This document shows positions 12,917-25,519 of a stretch of DNA of 64,000 bases, one piece after another. Each line of letters starts with the position of its first letter. Positions within the stretch are counted from its first letter, which is position 1. Made by a program: the position numbers and the translations under genes. The notes beneath the pieces were generated by a model. That model ran no database searches. It saw only the letters and a list, made by a program, of their open reading frames with translations, and was not told the origin of the DNA. The DNA is from Dipetalonema caudispina (Eukaryota > Nematoda > Chromadorea > Rhabditida > Onchocercidae), in the NCBI GenBank assembly GCA_013365325.1, contig JABVXV010000046.1:1-64000 (forward strand). Direction: 5' to 3'.

Positions 12917-15900
12917 CTGCGACAAATAAATATTTTGACATGAAAATGAGAAGAAATTAGAAAATGGCGAAAACGAATAAACAGATATTTGCTGACAACA
13001 AGCATGTTAAATTGTGTACCTTATCCCTCAATAAATGTGCCATCAGAAAAAGTTTTGCTGAGAAATTTAAACAGAAAATATGTTCAACATTCCAATTTTC
13101 CCTTCCGACTCATTTATGTTTGAGCAATTTTCCGATCCTATCATCAATTATAGATTGATGTTTTCAATTTTTGATAAAATTTGTAATTGAAAAGTTTTAA
13201 TTTAATCAATAACTATTTCTAATGCGAGTTCCCTCTTTATCGAACCGGAGTGAAAAAGTTGTGGAAGCAAACAGCGTACTTGTGATCAAATTAGTTCTGT
13301 TCAGCTTAATTACTTTCCTGTGAAACATCCCGCCCGCACTAGGAGAATACGGTGATAGAGAAAGAAATGAAGAATGCTTTATTAAACTTTATTACTGACA
13401 TCATATATGTTTTCAGGATCATTTTATGATTGCATAGATTTAAGGACAACTTGTTTATATTCAATTAATTCGTTTGCGTTTCTCAAATTTCTACTTTTGC
13501 TGGAGATTTCCATCCAGTTAAATTCATTTTATTTTAATTGAGCATAGTCCAACCTTAATTTTCTGACCCACTTGGTACGCAGTAACAATAATCATTTGAT
13601 ATACTTCTAATGATGGATTCCGCACAATGTTTTATTTTACCGCAGGTAGAATGATAACAAAAGTACATTGCAGCGTACAAAAAGTCAAGCACCTCGAAGT
13701 GATGATATACGACTGTAAGGTCGTTTACTGAGGTCAAGTCAAACGGTTTGAAATGAATCTGTTAACTTTTCTATTTCTTTCCGTAATTTAGAAAAAAGTA
13801 TTTGCTAACTTCCAATTTCGTTCGTCACTGCTGAATCAGATTAATGATATTTAGATCCATGTGGGTGAGAAATATTTTCCAACTATGAACATCCTAGAGA
13901 AAAAGTATTGGAGAACACAATCTACAACTTTTCGGCAGGTTCTACTAAATCATGGCAGAAGTAATATTTGTAAGGAAAGGATAAGGATGAAGAAACATCA
14001 TATTTCCTTGAACTTTAAACCTGAGTTTTAAGGAGATAACATGAGCGAGATTTAAATCCCTTATGAGTATTAAGAGACTATTAAAATATTGCCGTTACGG
14101 GTATTTTGAAAGCAGCCAATAAGCCGTAATTTACCGGGGTATAGCGGACCGAGAGTATGAAGAAAAAGTTATGGGTAATGATGCTGTAGAAAGACACACA
14201 TTCACCCATTCCTTGCACACCCTCGAGCAAACAGGTTATTGGAATAGCAGTAGAGAAAAATTATTTAGTTAAATGGGGATGCTGTTGCTTCGTATCATAA
14301 GAAAGAAGAAAGGAATGAGGCGTTTGATAAAGAAACAACTTTTCACGCGACATACGACAACAACAGTGGGGTATTCTGAAGATCACGAACCCCTTGAGTC
14401 TAGCAACTTTTCATTTAATTCAACCCATCTCCTTTTGCTGTTATTCATTAATTTCATCATAATTACGATAAGTTTATCTCGAATTTGTGAGTGTTTTCTT
14501 TTACAAAATAATTTTCAAACAACCTGGATACTGCTATTAAAATTATGATCATATCGTTGTTCGATCTGTTGCACATGTTTAATATAAACTCGAAATTCTT
14601 GTACTTCCCAATCCGAATTCCTTTTCATTTGGTGTATGACGATCCAAATATCTTGCATCATTAACCTCTCAGATTTGATGAAACTCAGTAGAAATAGCCG
14701 GTTGAAGTAGTGTGAAATGTCATTATGAATGGCATCCATTTATTTTAGTATAATTTATTAAACCAATATTTAGATATTACCTATTAATTTAATTTTATTC
14801 CTTTGTAGTATTATTCAAGACTTTTACACAATAATAACATGCAATAGTTATTGTTAGTGTCAGTGACAGGAAACAGATTTCTTGGTTTGTCTTTGTGACA
14901 ATGTTCGATCGTGTTTACATTCCAACATTTTAAGCATATATCAATCAAAATATCTTATACAATCATAATGAATCGCATTTCTTGTTGCTCTAAATTTTGA
15001 TCATTATGATCATAGTTATAGATCTTCTACATTTGCTAATAGGAGAAACCGGCGGAAGAAGAAACGAGTTCATTTCTATAAGCCGGTAATTAGCCGCTGT
15101 TCGTTGTTATTCTCAAAATTAAAATTTCTTGTGGAAGTGCTACCTACTATGTTTGGTTATTCTCTTACATGCTTAATCACATTTCTACACTGTTTTAATC
15201 TGTTGCTGGTTTTGAATAATGAAATATTGATGTCGACCAGTATCTTTCATGCAATTCGACCACAAAGCTGATTGTCCAGGCCTGTTGTAAGAGGCATTAT
15301 TGGATCATCATATTCCTGTAACAATTATTATCATGGTGTACTTCTTAGGCATCATCTCTACATTACTTCTTTTACGTGTTAGTTTCATATATCATTTTAA
15401 TGTACTCTTTTCATTTACTTAGTTTTAGCTTACAATTTCCTATTTTATTTTATATACTTGTAAAATTTAAAATTAGGCTCATTTCAGCATAAAAAATTTT
15501 TATACACTTTCATTATCCACAGTCAAGCTTTGGAGGAGAGGATTTTTGTATGAGTATTCTAATTAAAACAACAAGCCTGCAAAGAAAAATAATTTTTAGT
15601 CAGTTTTCCTGATTCTTTTCTGATTACTTCCTGTAAAACGTTCCTTTATTGATTGCGAATTCTTTCGCAGTTTGTTGAAGATAAGAGAACGAAAGAAGCC
15701 ATAACGTAGTAACGAAGACTTACCGCAAAGGCATTATTAAATCCTTTCCTTAAATAATGCAGTAGAATTATGGATCACTTCAAATGACTACTAAATGTGA
15801 TTTCTTTGCTTTTTTGAAATAACTGAAAGGATCATTTGTTACTGTTGCAGTTGGATGATATTTTCGAATTTAATTATACCTCAATTATACAATCAATAAA

Positions 15901-16759
15901 CACATTTTATGCTTCCATTTCCCATGTAAAATCTTTTTTAGGAAAGAAAAACTTCTGCTAATAAGAGAAGAAGCATTGGATTACTGTAACTTTCGGGATA
16001 ATGTGATATTTTAGTGAAGTAATAAGAATAAAAATTAGGTATTTATTTAAAATCACAGAATTACCAAATAAATTAAACGGTATGCTTTGACGGTTTTATT
16101 CGACTACTTTTCTGCAATCGTATCATCATTAACATGCTGTTCTGTTTAAAATTTTGTTTGAAAAATAGTTTTGGATCTATAATTCTGTGAACAACTACGG
16201 GTTTTTATGCTGGAATGTGGTATGCCTTTTGTTTTGAATGTTTGCTGTACTTTTTCTCTTTTTTATCGTATCATCTCTTCTGATGGAAAATTTACACCGA
16301 ATTAAATTTCAGTTAAAATGAGTTGCAATTATGTTTGAATATGTAATGAGGCACTAATAATAGAAACGTCGTAATATATGCATTATTCATATACTGCCAA
16401 ATTGAGAGAAAACATCTAAATTATTAGTATCAACTTAAAAAAGTTAAACTTTGCATAATAATTCGAAAAAAGCATTTTCTTTATAGCAGACATTTTTGAA
16501 TGTTTCAACTTAATGATACCATTTATGGTATTTAGTGGTATCATCACAGAAAATGTTTTCATTAGAAGTGGAAACAATGTTTTTTTCAAAATTTTCAAAG
16601 TGAATTTTCAATTTGAAATCACTTTCAGCATGAATTTGTAAATTACATCATAATTAAATATCACGTAATATTATTTATCTCCTTTGTTCCTATTTTATTG
16701 CATGGATTGAAACAGATTGGGGTAGTTTAAAATAAACAAAAGTGCTGAAGATAAAACAT
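12917..16759. other. Gene-poor AT-rich stretch
   Basis: No gene was recognised apart from the weak Cys-rich minus-strand frame at about 13555-13690. Two short relatively GC-rich segments occur near 14090-14150 and 15045-15105. They share an 'aagccg.taatta'-like core but do not fold into any RNA I recognise. A 9-bp inverted repeat occurs at 16513-16544. Confidence 0.5.
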
Positions 16760-17071
16760 TTACATGAAATTATCTCTCAAAATATTCTGCTGAGCAGTTA
16801 TTGTGTACAGCATGTTTTTTTTCTTTAAAATATTTCGAACGTTTCCACATCGCAAATCAACTTCAACCGGAAGATGAGTGAGTGCTTGCTGAAAAATTCG
16901 AATAGTCAAAGCTGCCATCCGCCGAGAACATATCATGACCACTTTTGGTTGATTGGGTGTTGTCAATAATAATTCGTTTCCCATGAAATAGAAATGCGTA
17001 AATGATGATTGTGAGAATTGATGTATGATTGCTGTTAGTAGTGTGTATTTCTGGTTTTCATCATAGCACAT
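16760..17071 (-). CDS. Hypothetical protein or terminal exon, 103 residues
   Basis: The frame is uninterrupted on the minus strand from the ATG at 17071 to a TAA at 16760, with AATAAA about 60 nt downstream (16694-16699 on the plus strand). The sequence has balanced composition for this AT-rich DNA, for example PNQPKVVMICSRRMAALTIR and LTHLPVEVDLRCGNVRN. No signal peptide, membrane segment or known domain was recognised, and no upstream acceptor is obvious. It may be a real small gene, the last exon of an unseen gene, or chance. Confidence 0.3.
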   Translation of the reverse strand: MCYDENQKYTLLTAIIHQFSQSSFTHFYFMGNELLLTTPNQPKVVMICSRRMAALTIRIFQQALTHLPVEVDLRCGNVRNILKKKNMLYTITAQQNILRDNFM

Positions 17072-18488
17072 AAATTTCAACAAAATTAATGATAATCAAA
17101 GGATGAGAAAGCTCAACTTAGGTTTAATCTCAAAGTGTAACTAATCATTCAAACAAATACCTTTCCAGTTTTACTTCTTATCTAAAATACTTTGCACTAT
17201 TGGATTAGAAATTCCATTTTTTACATTCCATTCTTTCTTCAAATCTAATATCATTTGAATAACCTTGTAAACTGATGATATTTTATTTCAAGCAAAAATC
17301 TTAAATTGTTTAAGTGTCTGTTGCCATTTTTTCTTGCAAACAAATATCGTTTGAGTTTATTTGCTCATCAGAACTACAAATTATTATAGTTAAATGAGTT
17401 CTTTACTTCGATATACCATCTTCCAAAGTATCAATTCAATTATTTTTTTTTTTTTTTCTATTTTTTTCAAACAGTATGATAGAGCACAGTTGGAAGTGTA
17501 ACACATCAAAAATCGAAATATCATCGGTACATAATCAATAAAGTAGCATTTCTTATTCGCTTTTTATGTATTTATTTCCAACTAACTTTCATATCCTTTC
17601 ACTCTTCTATTGCTTACTTAAGAATGATATTATCACAAGTTTATCTAAGAAGTCCTTTTTTATAGCTTCTGAAGACTGTAACAATATTAACGAAGAGTTT
17701 TCTTTCATCAGTTAACTTTTATTTTTGTCTAATTAGTTAATTGAAACTTTTAATAAAAATAGATAGTTTTTATCATTAAATTATCTGCAAACCTAACATA
17801 ATAATTGTCGTGCTGATCCTTTCCGAATATATCATAATTGGAATGCTCATTATTCCTGAACAAAAAAGATTTACTTGTTCTTATAATCTTCTACTCATTA
17901 CTTTCTTTCTCATTCCATTACTTGTAATTCTCGTCATTTTTATTAAAGTGTGCTCAGGTCAATTTTAATTATGACAAGTGCATACTTTATCTTGGCATGT
18001 TACAATGCTTTATGTTAACAAACTTTTAATCCTTCAATATTTCTCACTACCTTGTCTTATATAGTTCAAATATATAGGGAAATTAGTACAATATCTGTGA
18101 TCATCATTGTTCGATATATGGTTATTCCTAAAATATTACTTCTGTCATTTGTTTTTGTGATCTGTGAATTGATGGATTGACTAGAAAAGGTCGTCTGCAG
18201 CGAATTGCTTCGAAAGATTTTCTTCTGTCAATTGCACAGCATTTTTCATATTTGGAGAAAATATTTTTTTAAAGAATCATTCGTTGATTTAAAACTGCAA
18301 CTGAACATACTGTTTATTGGATAACTCAAAAAAATTAGTTTTTCTTAAATTTCAAAAACTTTTTCTTTCTTTTATTTCTTCGTCTATTTCTATAGATAAC
18401 TTTATCCTAATAATTTTAATCTTTTCTCAGATTTATTAGGTTAAATTAAATCAAATTAGATATAACAAAGTCGAACTCGAATTTGCAG
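17072..18488. other. Spacer upstream of the TPM-domain gene
   Basis: It should contain the missing first exon(s) of the TPM gene. The best candidate is the ATG at 18118, which opens a short hydrophobic frame (MVIPKILLLSFVFVICEL) like a signal peptide. I could not connect it to 18489 with a convincing intron. A T-rich run lies near 17440. Confidence 0.45.
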
Positions 18489-21400
18489 TTAAAAGTTACT
18501 GCGACCACTGTTCTGGACGATTATGCGATTTGTAAAGCAGACGGATTCAGTCGTGCTTTACTGTTGTGTGATGTTGACAATACACTGGCTTTTATAACCC
18601 AGCAGAAGCTGACCTCATTGCTTAATGACCTTCAGCGAAAGGTTAAATGTAACTGTGAAAATGGATGTCAACGTCCAGATGGAAATGACAGGTTTTATTT
18701 GAGCTCGTTTTACTTTTTGAAAAGTTTAATTGGCGCGAAATATCTTTAAAAAACGCTGGAAAAAAATTCATTCATTAATTCCGAGTCTCCTCGTTGATGA
18801 AATATTCGGAATATAGGAGCTCAGGAACTTCAAGCAAATAATTTCGAAGCATTTCCACAAAGTAACAGGAATGTAAACTCGAACACATCTGTGTCACTTA
18901 TGTTTTAACTTGAATGATTGTTAGTTTCGGTAAGAAGAAACGATCAGAGACCTTAATTTATGCCTTTTATTGGTTAGGATGAAGGATTCGAAATATCCGA
19001 ATTATCTGACCGACATGTTGCAATATCTCCTTCAACTACTTTGGAAATTGTTTCCTACATTTCATAAAATTTTTCAGCCTTTCAAATCCTCTGATTTACA
19101 CTGCATGTACCATATATTAAATTTAAAGCCCATTCTAATCAAACTGATTATAATTAAATTCATAGTTTTAACTACTTTCAAAATTTCTCCATTTCTAATT
19201 TCACCGCCCCTAATAAGTTATTAGATTTTCGTTAAAAAATGAAGTTGTACAATTCGGCCTTACGCTTGTCTCATAAGAATTTTCGGCAGTTACATAAAAT
19301 CAATCGTTGTATACGCCTCATTAAACGATATTTCTATACCAAATGCGAAAGAAGCAAAATCTATTTCATGTTATTACTCTTCTGATCCGAAAGCATTGAA
19401 CAGATCATTTGAGAATGTTAAGACAGAAGTTTTTTAGATTTTTAAAAGTGCTTCTCTGCCAGAATTTAAGATTTTCCTTTTCATGATTTCTTTAACTACA
19501 AATTTTTAAAAATTTTTTAAATAAACTTTTCATATTATTTAATAAAAACACATTCTTGCAAATTATATCACCATGATATCAATAGACGATATAAGTTGCA
19601 ATACATAACTTAGAATCATTTATATAATTTCGCATTATGTAAAACGAATGTTTTTTTTATGCGATCTTATAAAAAATCAGTTCAAAAGATTCAAATTTTG
19701 AGCTGAACTTCTAGATGTTAAATTTCTCCTGCAAGTATGATATAATTTTTTCTTGTGTTTCGAATGGATATCTTAGGTACATCGGTATTCTTCTTGTGAC
19801 AAATTCGACGAAAGTTGCTGATAGTGGTGAGCCACTGAATGTAACTGCTAGGAAGATTTACTATGATGCACAGCTAGGCAATGTACACTGCGACAATGGA
19901 CTTCTCATCATTTACATAAAGGACAAAAAGCAGGTCACTATCGCCAATCATTTTTAAAGAACATTTGAATATGTGCTCATTATGTATAATACTTCTCTGT
20001 CAGGTAATAACAAACATTCGGGTAAATTTCTTCTAGAAGTTTATAAACATTTCAACTTTATTATGTTCAATTTTATTATATTCGATTTTTATTTTCAGCA
20101 TTCTCAGCAGCATCTTTCAACATTTGAAATTTCAGTTTTAATATATTTCAATTTTTCAGCATTCTCTAAATATTATGCCTTTTTTATAGCTTCAATTAAA
20201 TGAGCTATTAAAGATATTTAAATTATTGATACAGTACCATGCTAATTGCGATAGCATTACTAACTTTATTACTGTTGCTATATGGTTTACAGTCGGATAT
20301 GTTGTCTTGAATCGTTTTCTATGGATCTGATCCAAAAATATAATTTTTCTTTTCAAATCAAAAGATAATAGATTTTTTTCAGCTAGTGACATATAATGGT
20401 GAAGGTTCTTACATTTTTTTGGATACAAAAGATTTGATAAGATTGCACAGCCTGGCCATTAAAAGTAAGCTTTTTGAATAGTTTTCTAAAGTTTGGATTC
20501 AATTTCAATAATAATAGTCTATATGTATCCGACATCTTAAGTTCTTTTGTTTCAAATTGGGCGAATTAAAATTAAATTCATGAAAAGCAGTAAGAATTGA
20601 TCTTTGAAGCTACTAACTAGAAGATTCTATTGTTTAATTCCCTGATTAGCTTACCAAATTTATGGCCATTTGACCTTCATTTTCACGTTCACGTTCACGG
20701 ATGTTATCTAATATCGTTGTCGAAAAATTGACAAAGAAAACTGAGCAGCGTCAGTAATGCATTCTTTTCCTTATGAACATTTTCGTTACCTAGCCTCAAT
20801 TAGGCTTGTTTGTTTTCTTTGGGCGGATAAATACATTATGAAGAACTATTCGCTTGCTACTTAAATTGACATCCATAAAGTTTCGATATAAGCTGCACTT
20901 TGTGGTGTACATGTAATGCTGATAATATGTGCTGGGATGTCTACCAGTAAATATTGTCCGTTAAAGTTCACTCATATCCTTCTCCACTAATTACGGTAAG
21001 AACTTTTGAACCGGAAGCGCATTCGCTCGCAATCGTCTAACTATTAATTTACAATATCCGCAGTATTACTATTGTCGGTTATCTTCAACAATGTCTGATT
21101 TGTTTGGCCAGTTTCATAACTTCATAACTTATAGAATAACCGCAAGATGCTAAAACTTCGGTTAATTTTATGAGAAAAAAAAAAACTTAGGTAGTTTACA
21201 GATCGGTAAATCGAAAGGTCAAAATACGATTCTTTTTGAAATTTTGCAAGCGCTTATAACTTAGCATACCTGCAAATGTTACTTTACTGTAGCATTATTG
21301 TATGCCTGATAGAACTTCATCGTCATTTGATACTGACCATTTAATATGACTACCAGAATGTCGTTTTATTGTAACAATTGGTGATTTAAGATAAGCAGCC

Positions 21401-23975
21401 GGATGATGTTTTCGCATTGCAATACTTGTTATCAAATTATAACGATGCACGAAAAGCGGAAACGGAACGAGCCGAAACCTGGACGGTATGATTATCTTTA
21501 ATCTTCAATGTAATGCTTAGTCAAATTTTTAATGCAAATTATTTAATGAAAAAAGAAGAATTTTTATAGCAATTTTTCACTTCATATGATTCTCGAAGAC
21601 TTTCTAATCCATTTATTCACCTATTAATTATCTCTTTTTCTTTTTGCCAAAGTTCTATTTTCTTTCGGTATTTGTTGCTTAGAAAGTCTTAGACTAAAGA
21701 TACTCCTTTATTTTGAAATACAATCGTTGTAAAATTTTGTTAATAGAATTATGAGTTTTATGAAACAGCCATCGTTGAATGAACACCATTGATAACTACT
21801 CATAATTAAATAATTAATATGTTTATGAGCTTCCCTTATCTTTTAAATAATATTCTTAGTTATTTAATTCTATTAGTGCTTTCTCAAAGGCTCTTCACTG
21901 TTTTGCTGAAATTAATTGTTAAACATTGAAATGCATCGTTCAAAGCGGAAGAAAATTTGCTGATCCCTCTTGCTATTTACTAAATTAAAGTGTTCTTCAC
22001 AATCAATGAAGCTGGTTTTTACCTAAGACAATAAAGAAGAGAGTGTTAATTGAGAACTGAAATGAAAACCTGTTCTTACGTATTTGGAGAATTAATATGT
22101 AAAACCAGTAGTTTTGAGATGAAGAGGAATTGAAATGGTAACTTGTTCAACGAATTCATTATTGAACTCGTTAGTTACTCCTTGAAGATAATAATTTTTA
22201 ATGTTTAATGTGAATATTGAAAGTAGAAATAAATGACCAATGAAATAATGAATGAAGAAATATGTAACATAGGATCGATTGACCTTCATGGTATGTATCG
22301 ATGATTAATCATTCAGTAACATGACAAGGTCTTTCGTCTGGGATTACATTGATTTTTTCGGATATAGTTGGAAAAACATAAGATAAGCCGTTTTTTCCTC
22401 CCATGGTCTTATTCTCCAGTTTTTATAGAAGAATCAATCAACTGAGTCATTTATTTATTTTTATAGATAGGTCACTGTAAATTTTGTATGGATCAATAGC
22501 CATTAATCATAAAATTAGTCCATAAGATATTAAAAAGTCTATTTCTTGAAAATTCCAAGAGTTATTCTTGATTCAATATGCAGCAATATACAAAGGTTTT
22601 TTTATTTTTTTCAGCCGATTATTGGACTCTTCTTGGCTCTCATTATTGTACTCTTAATCCTAACAATATTGTTGACCTTGTTCTTGGCTCGGTTTTGTTG
22701 TTGCTGTGCAAGACGGATCAAAGATGAAGATGAAATATATCAGACAGGTACAATGGGAGGATCTAGAAAAATATTGATTGCAACTCCTACACCTGAACGA
22801 ATTTATGGGACGCCAGGAGATGCTATTTACAGCACTCCATATTCTGGTAAATTTTCTATGCAAATAATCAAGTATAATAAAACAACTTTTAATCTATAAT
22901 AGTGATATTCTTATGCAATAAAACAAATTATATTCTGATTGCGATATTCAAATATTTCGAAAATATGAGGAAAGGATAGCATTGAGAAACATAATGAAGC
23001 CAATATATTTAAATAACTGCAATAATTATTTCCATGGATGGATAATAATGACGCCATTTACAGGAACCCCACTCCCACCACCACATTTGCCTGGCTTAAA
23101 GGCAGAAATATACCCCGGGTCATTGCGAAGCTCATCCCAAACTGCTACACCGGCATCGATCCAAAAACATCGGATACGATCATTGCATTCTCCCACTTCT
23201 CACGGTATATCTCCCAGTGATACATTGACCATAGGTCGATTCAATAATAATAAAGTTGACGACTCAACTCAGGTAATATCGAATTTTTCCGCCACAAATT
23301 TAATTTCTTAGTAAGATAGCAAACACTATGACTCGTAGAAATCTAGCCTACTTCATTGTAGAATGATAAATGAAGTCTTTCTCGGCTTTCAGAAAGTGCA
23401 GTATGCTTAATTATACGGGAATTAAATGAATGTATCGATTTTAACATATCTGAGAAAATATTTGATTAACTTAACCGATAGAAGCTCACTTTCATGAAAT
23501 ATACTTATTTTGATTGGCAGACAAATGGTAATTCGACATTAGAAGATATACTGGAAACGAAACGAATGGAACCTACAATTCAAGGAAGTACTTCGGTGAA
23601 GTCAGGTTTGATATAGTTTCATAGACTATCACGAATCCACTCCTATGCAGCGTTACCGTCTAAGCAAAAGGAAAGGAGTCGGATCATACTTATAAAATCC
23701 TGACCTGTCTACGATAGTGATTCTGAGATGGATGATGCAATGCATTTAGATTGTTGAAACTATTTCACCATTTGCAAAAATAAAGTTATGGATGAAATAT
23801 TATGGGTCAGTGTATAGACGAAATTGCAGTAAATTTAGGTGGTAACATATTGTTGCCTCGAACAGCTGAAACTTCCAGCGGTCAACGCTCTATCGGTTAT
23901 ACGGAATCAGATTTATCGTTCTTGGATCCAAGACGGAAACAAGAAGTACAAACACGTACCGATTTTATTTACTAA
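18489..23975 (+). CDS. TPM-domain (MOLO-1-like) single-pass membrane protein, 5' partial
   Basis: Nine exons join in phase: 18489-18691, 19777-19933, 20383-20464, 20967-20995, 21396-21485, 22615-22846, 23064-23272, 23521-23605 and 23830-23975. They give 410 visible residues. The extracellular part fits the TPM fold (TLP18.3/Psb32/MOLO-1): LCDVDNTLAFITQQKLTSLL, CNCENGCQRPDG, YIGILLVTNSTKVAD, CDNGLLIIYIKDKKQLVTYN, FLDTKDLIRLHSLA. A 24-residue membrane segment from PIIGLFLALI ends in ARFCCCCARR, which suits palmitoylation. About 190 cytoplasmic residues follow, rich in Ser, Thr and Pro. The C-terminus DFIY could bind a PDZ domain. C. elegans MOLO-1 is an auxiliary subunit of levamisole-sensitive acetylcholine receptors. 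A role here is inference from the fold. The signal-peptide exon was not found, and the 29-nt fourth exon is the least certain. Confidence 0.68.
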
Positions 23976-25519
23976 TTTTCTTCATACATACTTGTTACTC
24001 AGTGCCTAGATGTTTTTCTCAAACGAAGATCTATTCATTGGATTCCCTTAATTGAAATGTTCATATCGTCAACACTTTTGTAACTTTTTATATTGCATTT
24101 TCATATAGTCTTATGAATTTTTAAACAATTGAACCGTAGGACTTTCAATTTTCAGTCTTACTTCCCCAGAATTTCAGCACTATGAATCTTCAATTAATTC
24201 ACATTCATAATCTAGAAGATTGAACTGAGAGTCTAAATGCTTCTCTGAAATACTTTGAATCCTCCAAGCATCATTCATTTGGGTTTGAATTAAAGTTAGG
24301 TAATCTTTTGAGCATATATTGGGTTCGGACGAAATTTGAGAAACAGGCTTAGCTGTTGTTTAGCGACATCTCTTGATTCTGAAATGTTTCGACTGATTTT
24401 TTTATTTCTTTGCAAAGAATTATTGCTCATATATAAAACATTTATTATAAGATTCAAATTTTGAAACTTTGCACGAATAGGCCACGTGTGTTGCAGAAAA
24501 TCGTTTAACAACCCTTCATCTATTCGAAATTGTAATGTGCAAAATGTATCCTTTTGAATGTCGAATCACAAATAGATTTAAATTTTTAAGAAGACACAGT
24601 TTCTGTTCATCTTCGAATATACAACCATAACATGTTGCACGGATAAATATACTACAAGGCCTATCTTTACCTGCCCATAGATTCTGAAAGAGTTGCGGTC
24701 TTGAAGAGGTCACAATTCACAATACTATCATTATGGATTCAACCAACTGAACTTCAGCTTGATCTTAATGCAGGCGTGTTCATTTTTGGCTTTTGTTTCC
24801 AGATTTCTCTGATGCTATTGAAGAAATTGCATTCCCCACTTTGCAGTTAATTATATAAAAAACATATACATCCGTACGTACCGGAATCGATCAGTATGTA
24901 AGAATACGTTCACCAAACGCAAACCACAGAAACTATTAACTGCTAAAGCTTTAATCCAATTAATCTAATGTCGATTATCGAATTATGTTGTCATAATTTG
25001 ATGGTATTTGTTTGAAATGACGTAAGGAAACTCTTTTAGAGTTCCGTACACTTAAAAATTCGATTGCTTTCAAATTTCGCGCTACAATAGTTCGCTGATG
25101 TGGTCTGAATAGAGTTTATTTCGGGCGATGTTAGGGGTCATACATTTTGTGATATAAATTAAATCAAATATACTGTAGAAGTAATAAAGTTGAATAATTT
25201 ATTGCAAAACTTAGCACAAAAAAGAAGAAGCACCACGATGAGATCGGTAGCAACGAACTGCACTGACATTAAAAACTGCAATGAATACCATAAATAGACT
25301 TGGCTTCAAGTTCTCCATTTCATTTTTTGGATTTTATCGCTGAAGATATTGCCATCAATTAATCACAAATGTTAAATTCACGTCGTAATAGGTTATACAA
25401 ATAATAAGAAATTCCAAAAATCCATGTGTATATGTCTTGAAATCATTAAACTTGAAAGAAATGAAAGCTGTCTCAGTTGCTTTTTATTCGAAATATCTCT
25501 GAGCTATATTAGCTTTCCT
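23976..25519. other. Tail-to-tail spacer with a weak minus-strand frame
   Basis: It separates the 3' ends of the TPM gene and the Shisa-like gene. Two overlapping minus-strand frames at 24296-24713 look mildly protein-like but lie in different frames with no start or splice support, so no gene is called. Confidence 0.5.
25483..25488 (-). other. Poly(A) signal of the Shisa-like gene
   Basis: AATAAA on the minus strand (tttatt on plus), about 32 nt after the stop codon of the Shisa-like gene. Confidence 0.6.

Noticed and set aside
14273..14548. Plus-strand 91-codon frame with a hydrophobic segment
   Set aside because: Composition follows AT-rich DNA, no acceptor or donor, no motif.
16513..16544. 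9-bp inverted repeat (atgatacca/tggtatcat)
   Set aside because: Short stem with a 14-nt loop, expected by chance in DNA of this composition.
18973..19045. Extra exon between the first two TPM exons
   Set aside because: It has an acceptor (ggttag) and a protein-like frame, but the phase only fits with a weak donor. Direct joining of 18691 to 19777 keeps the TPM fold.
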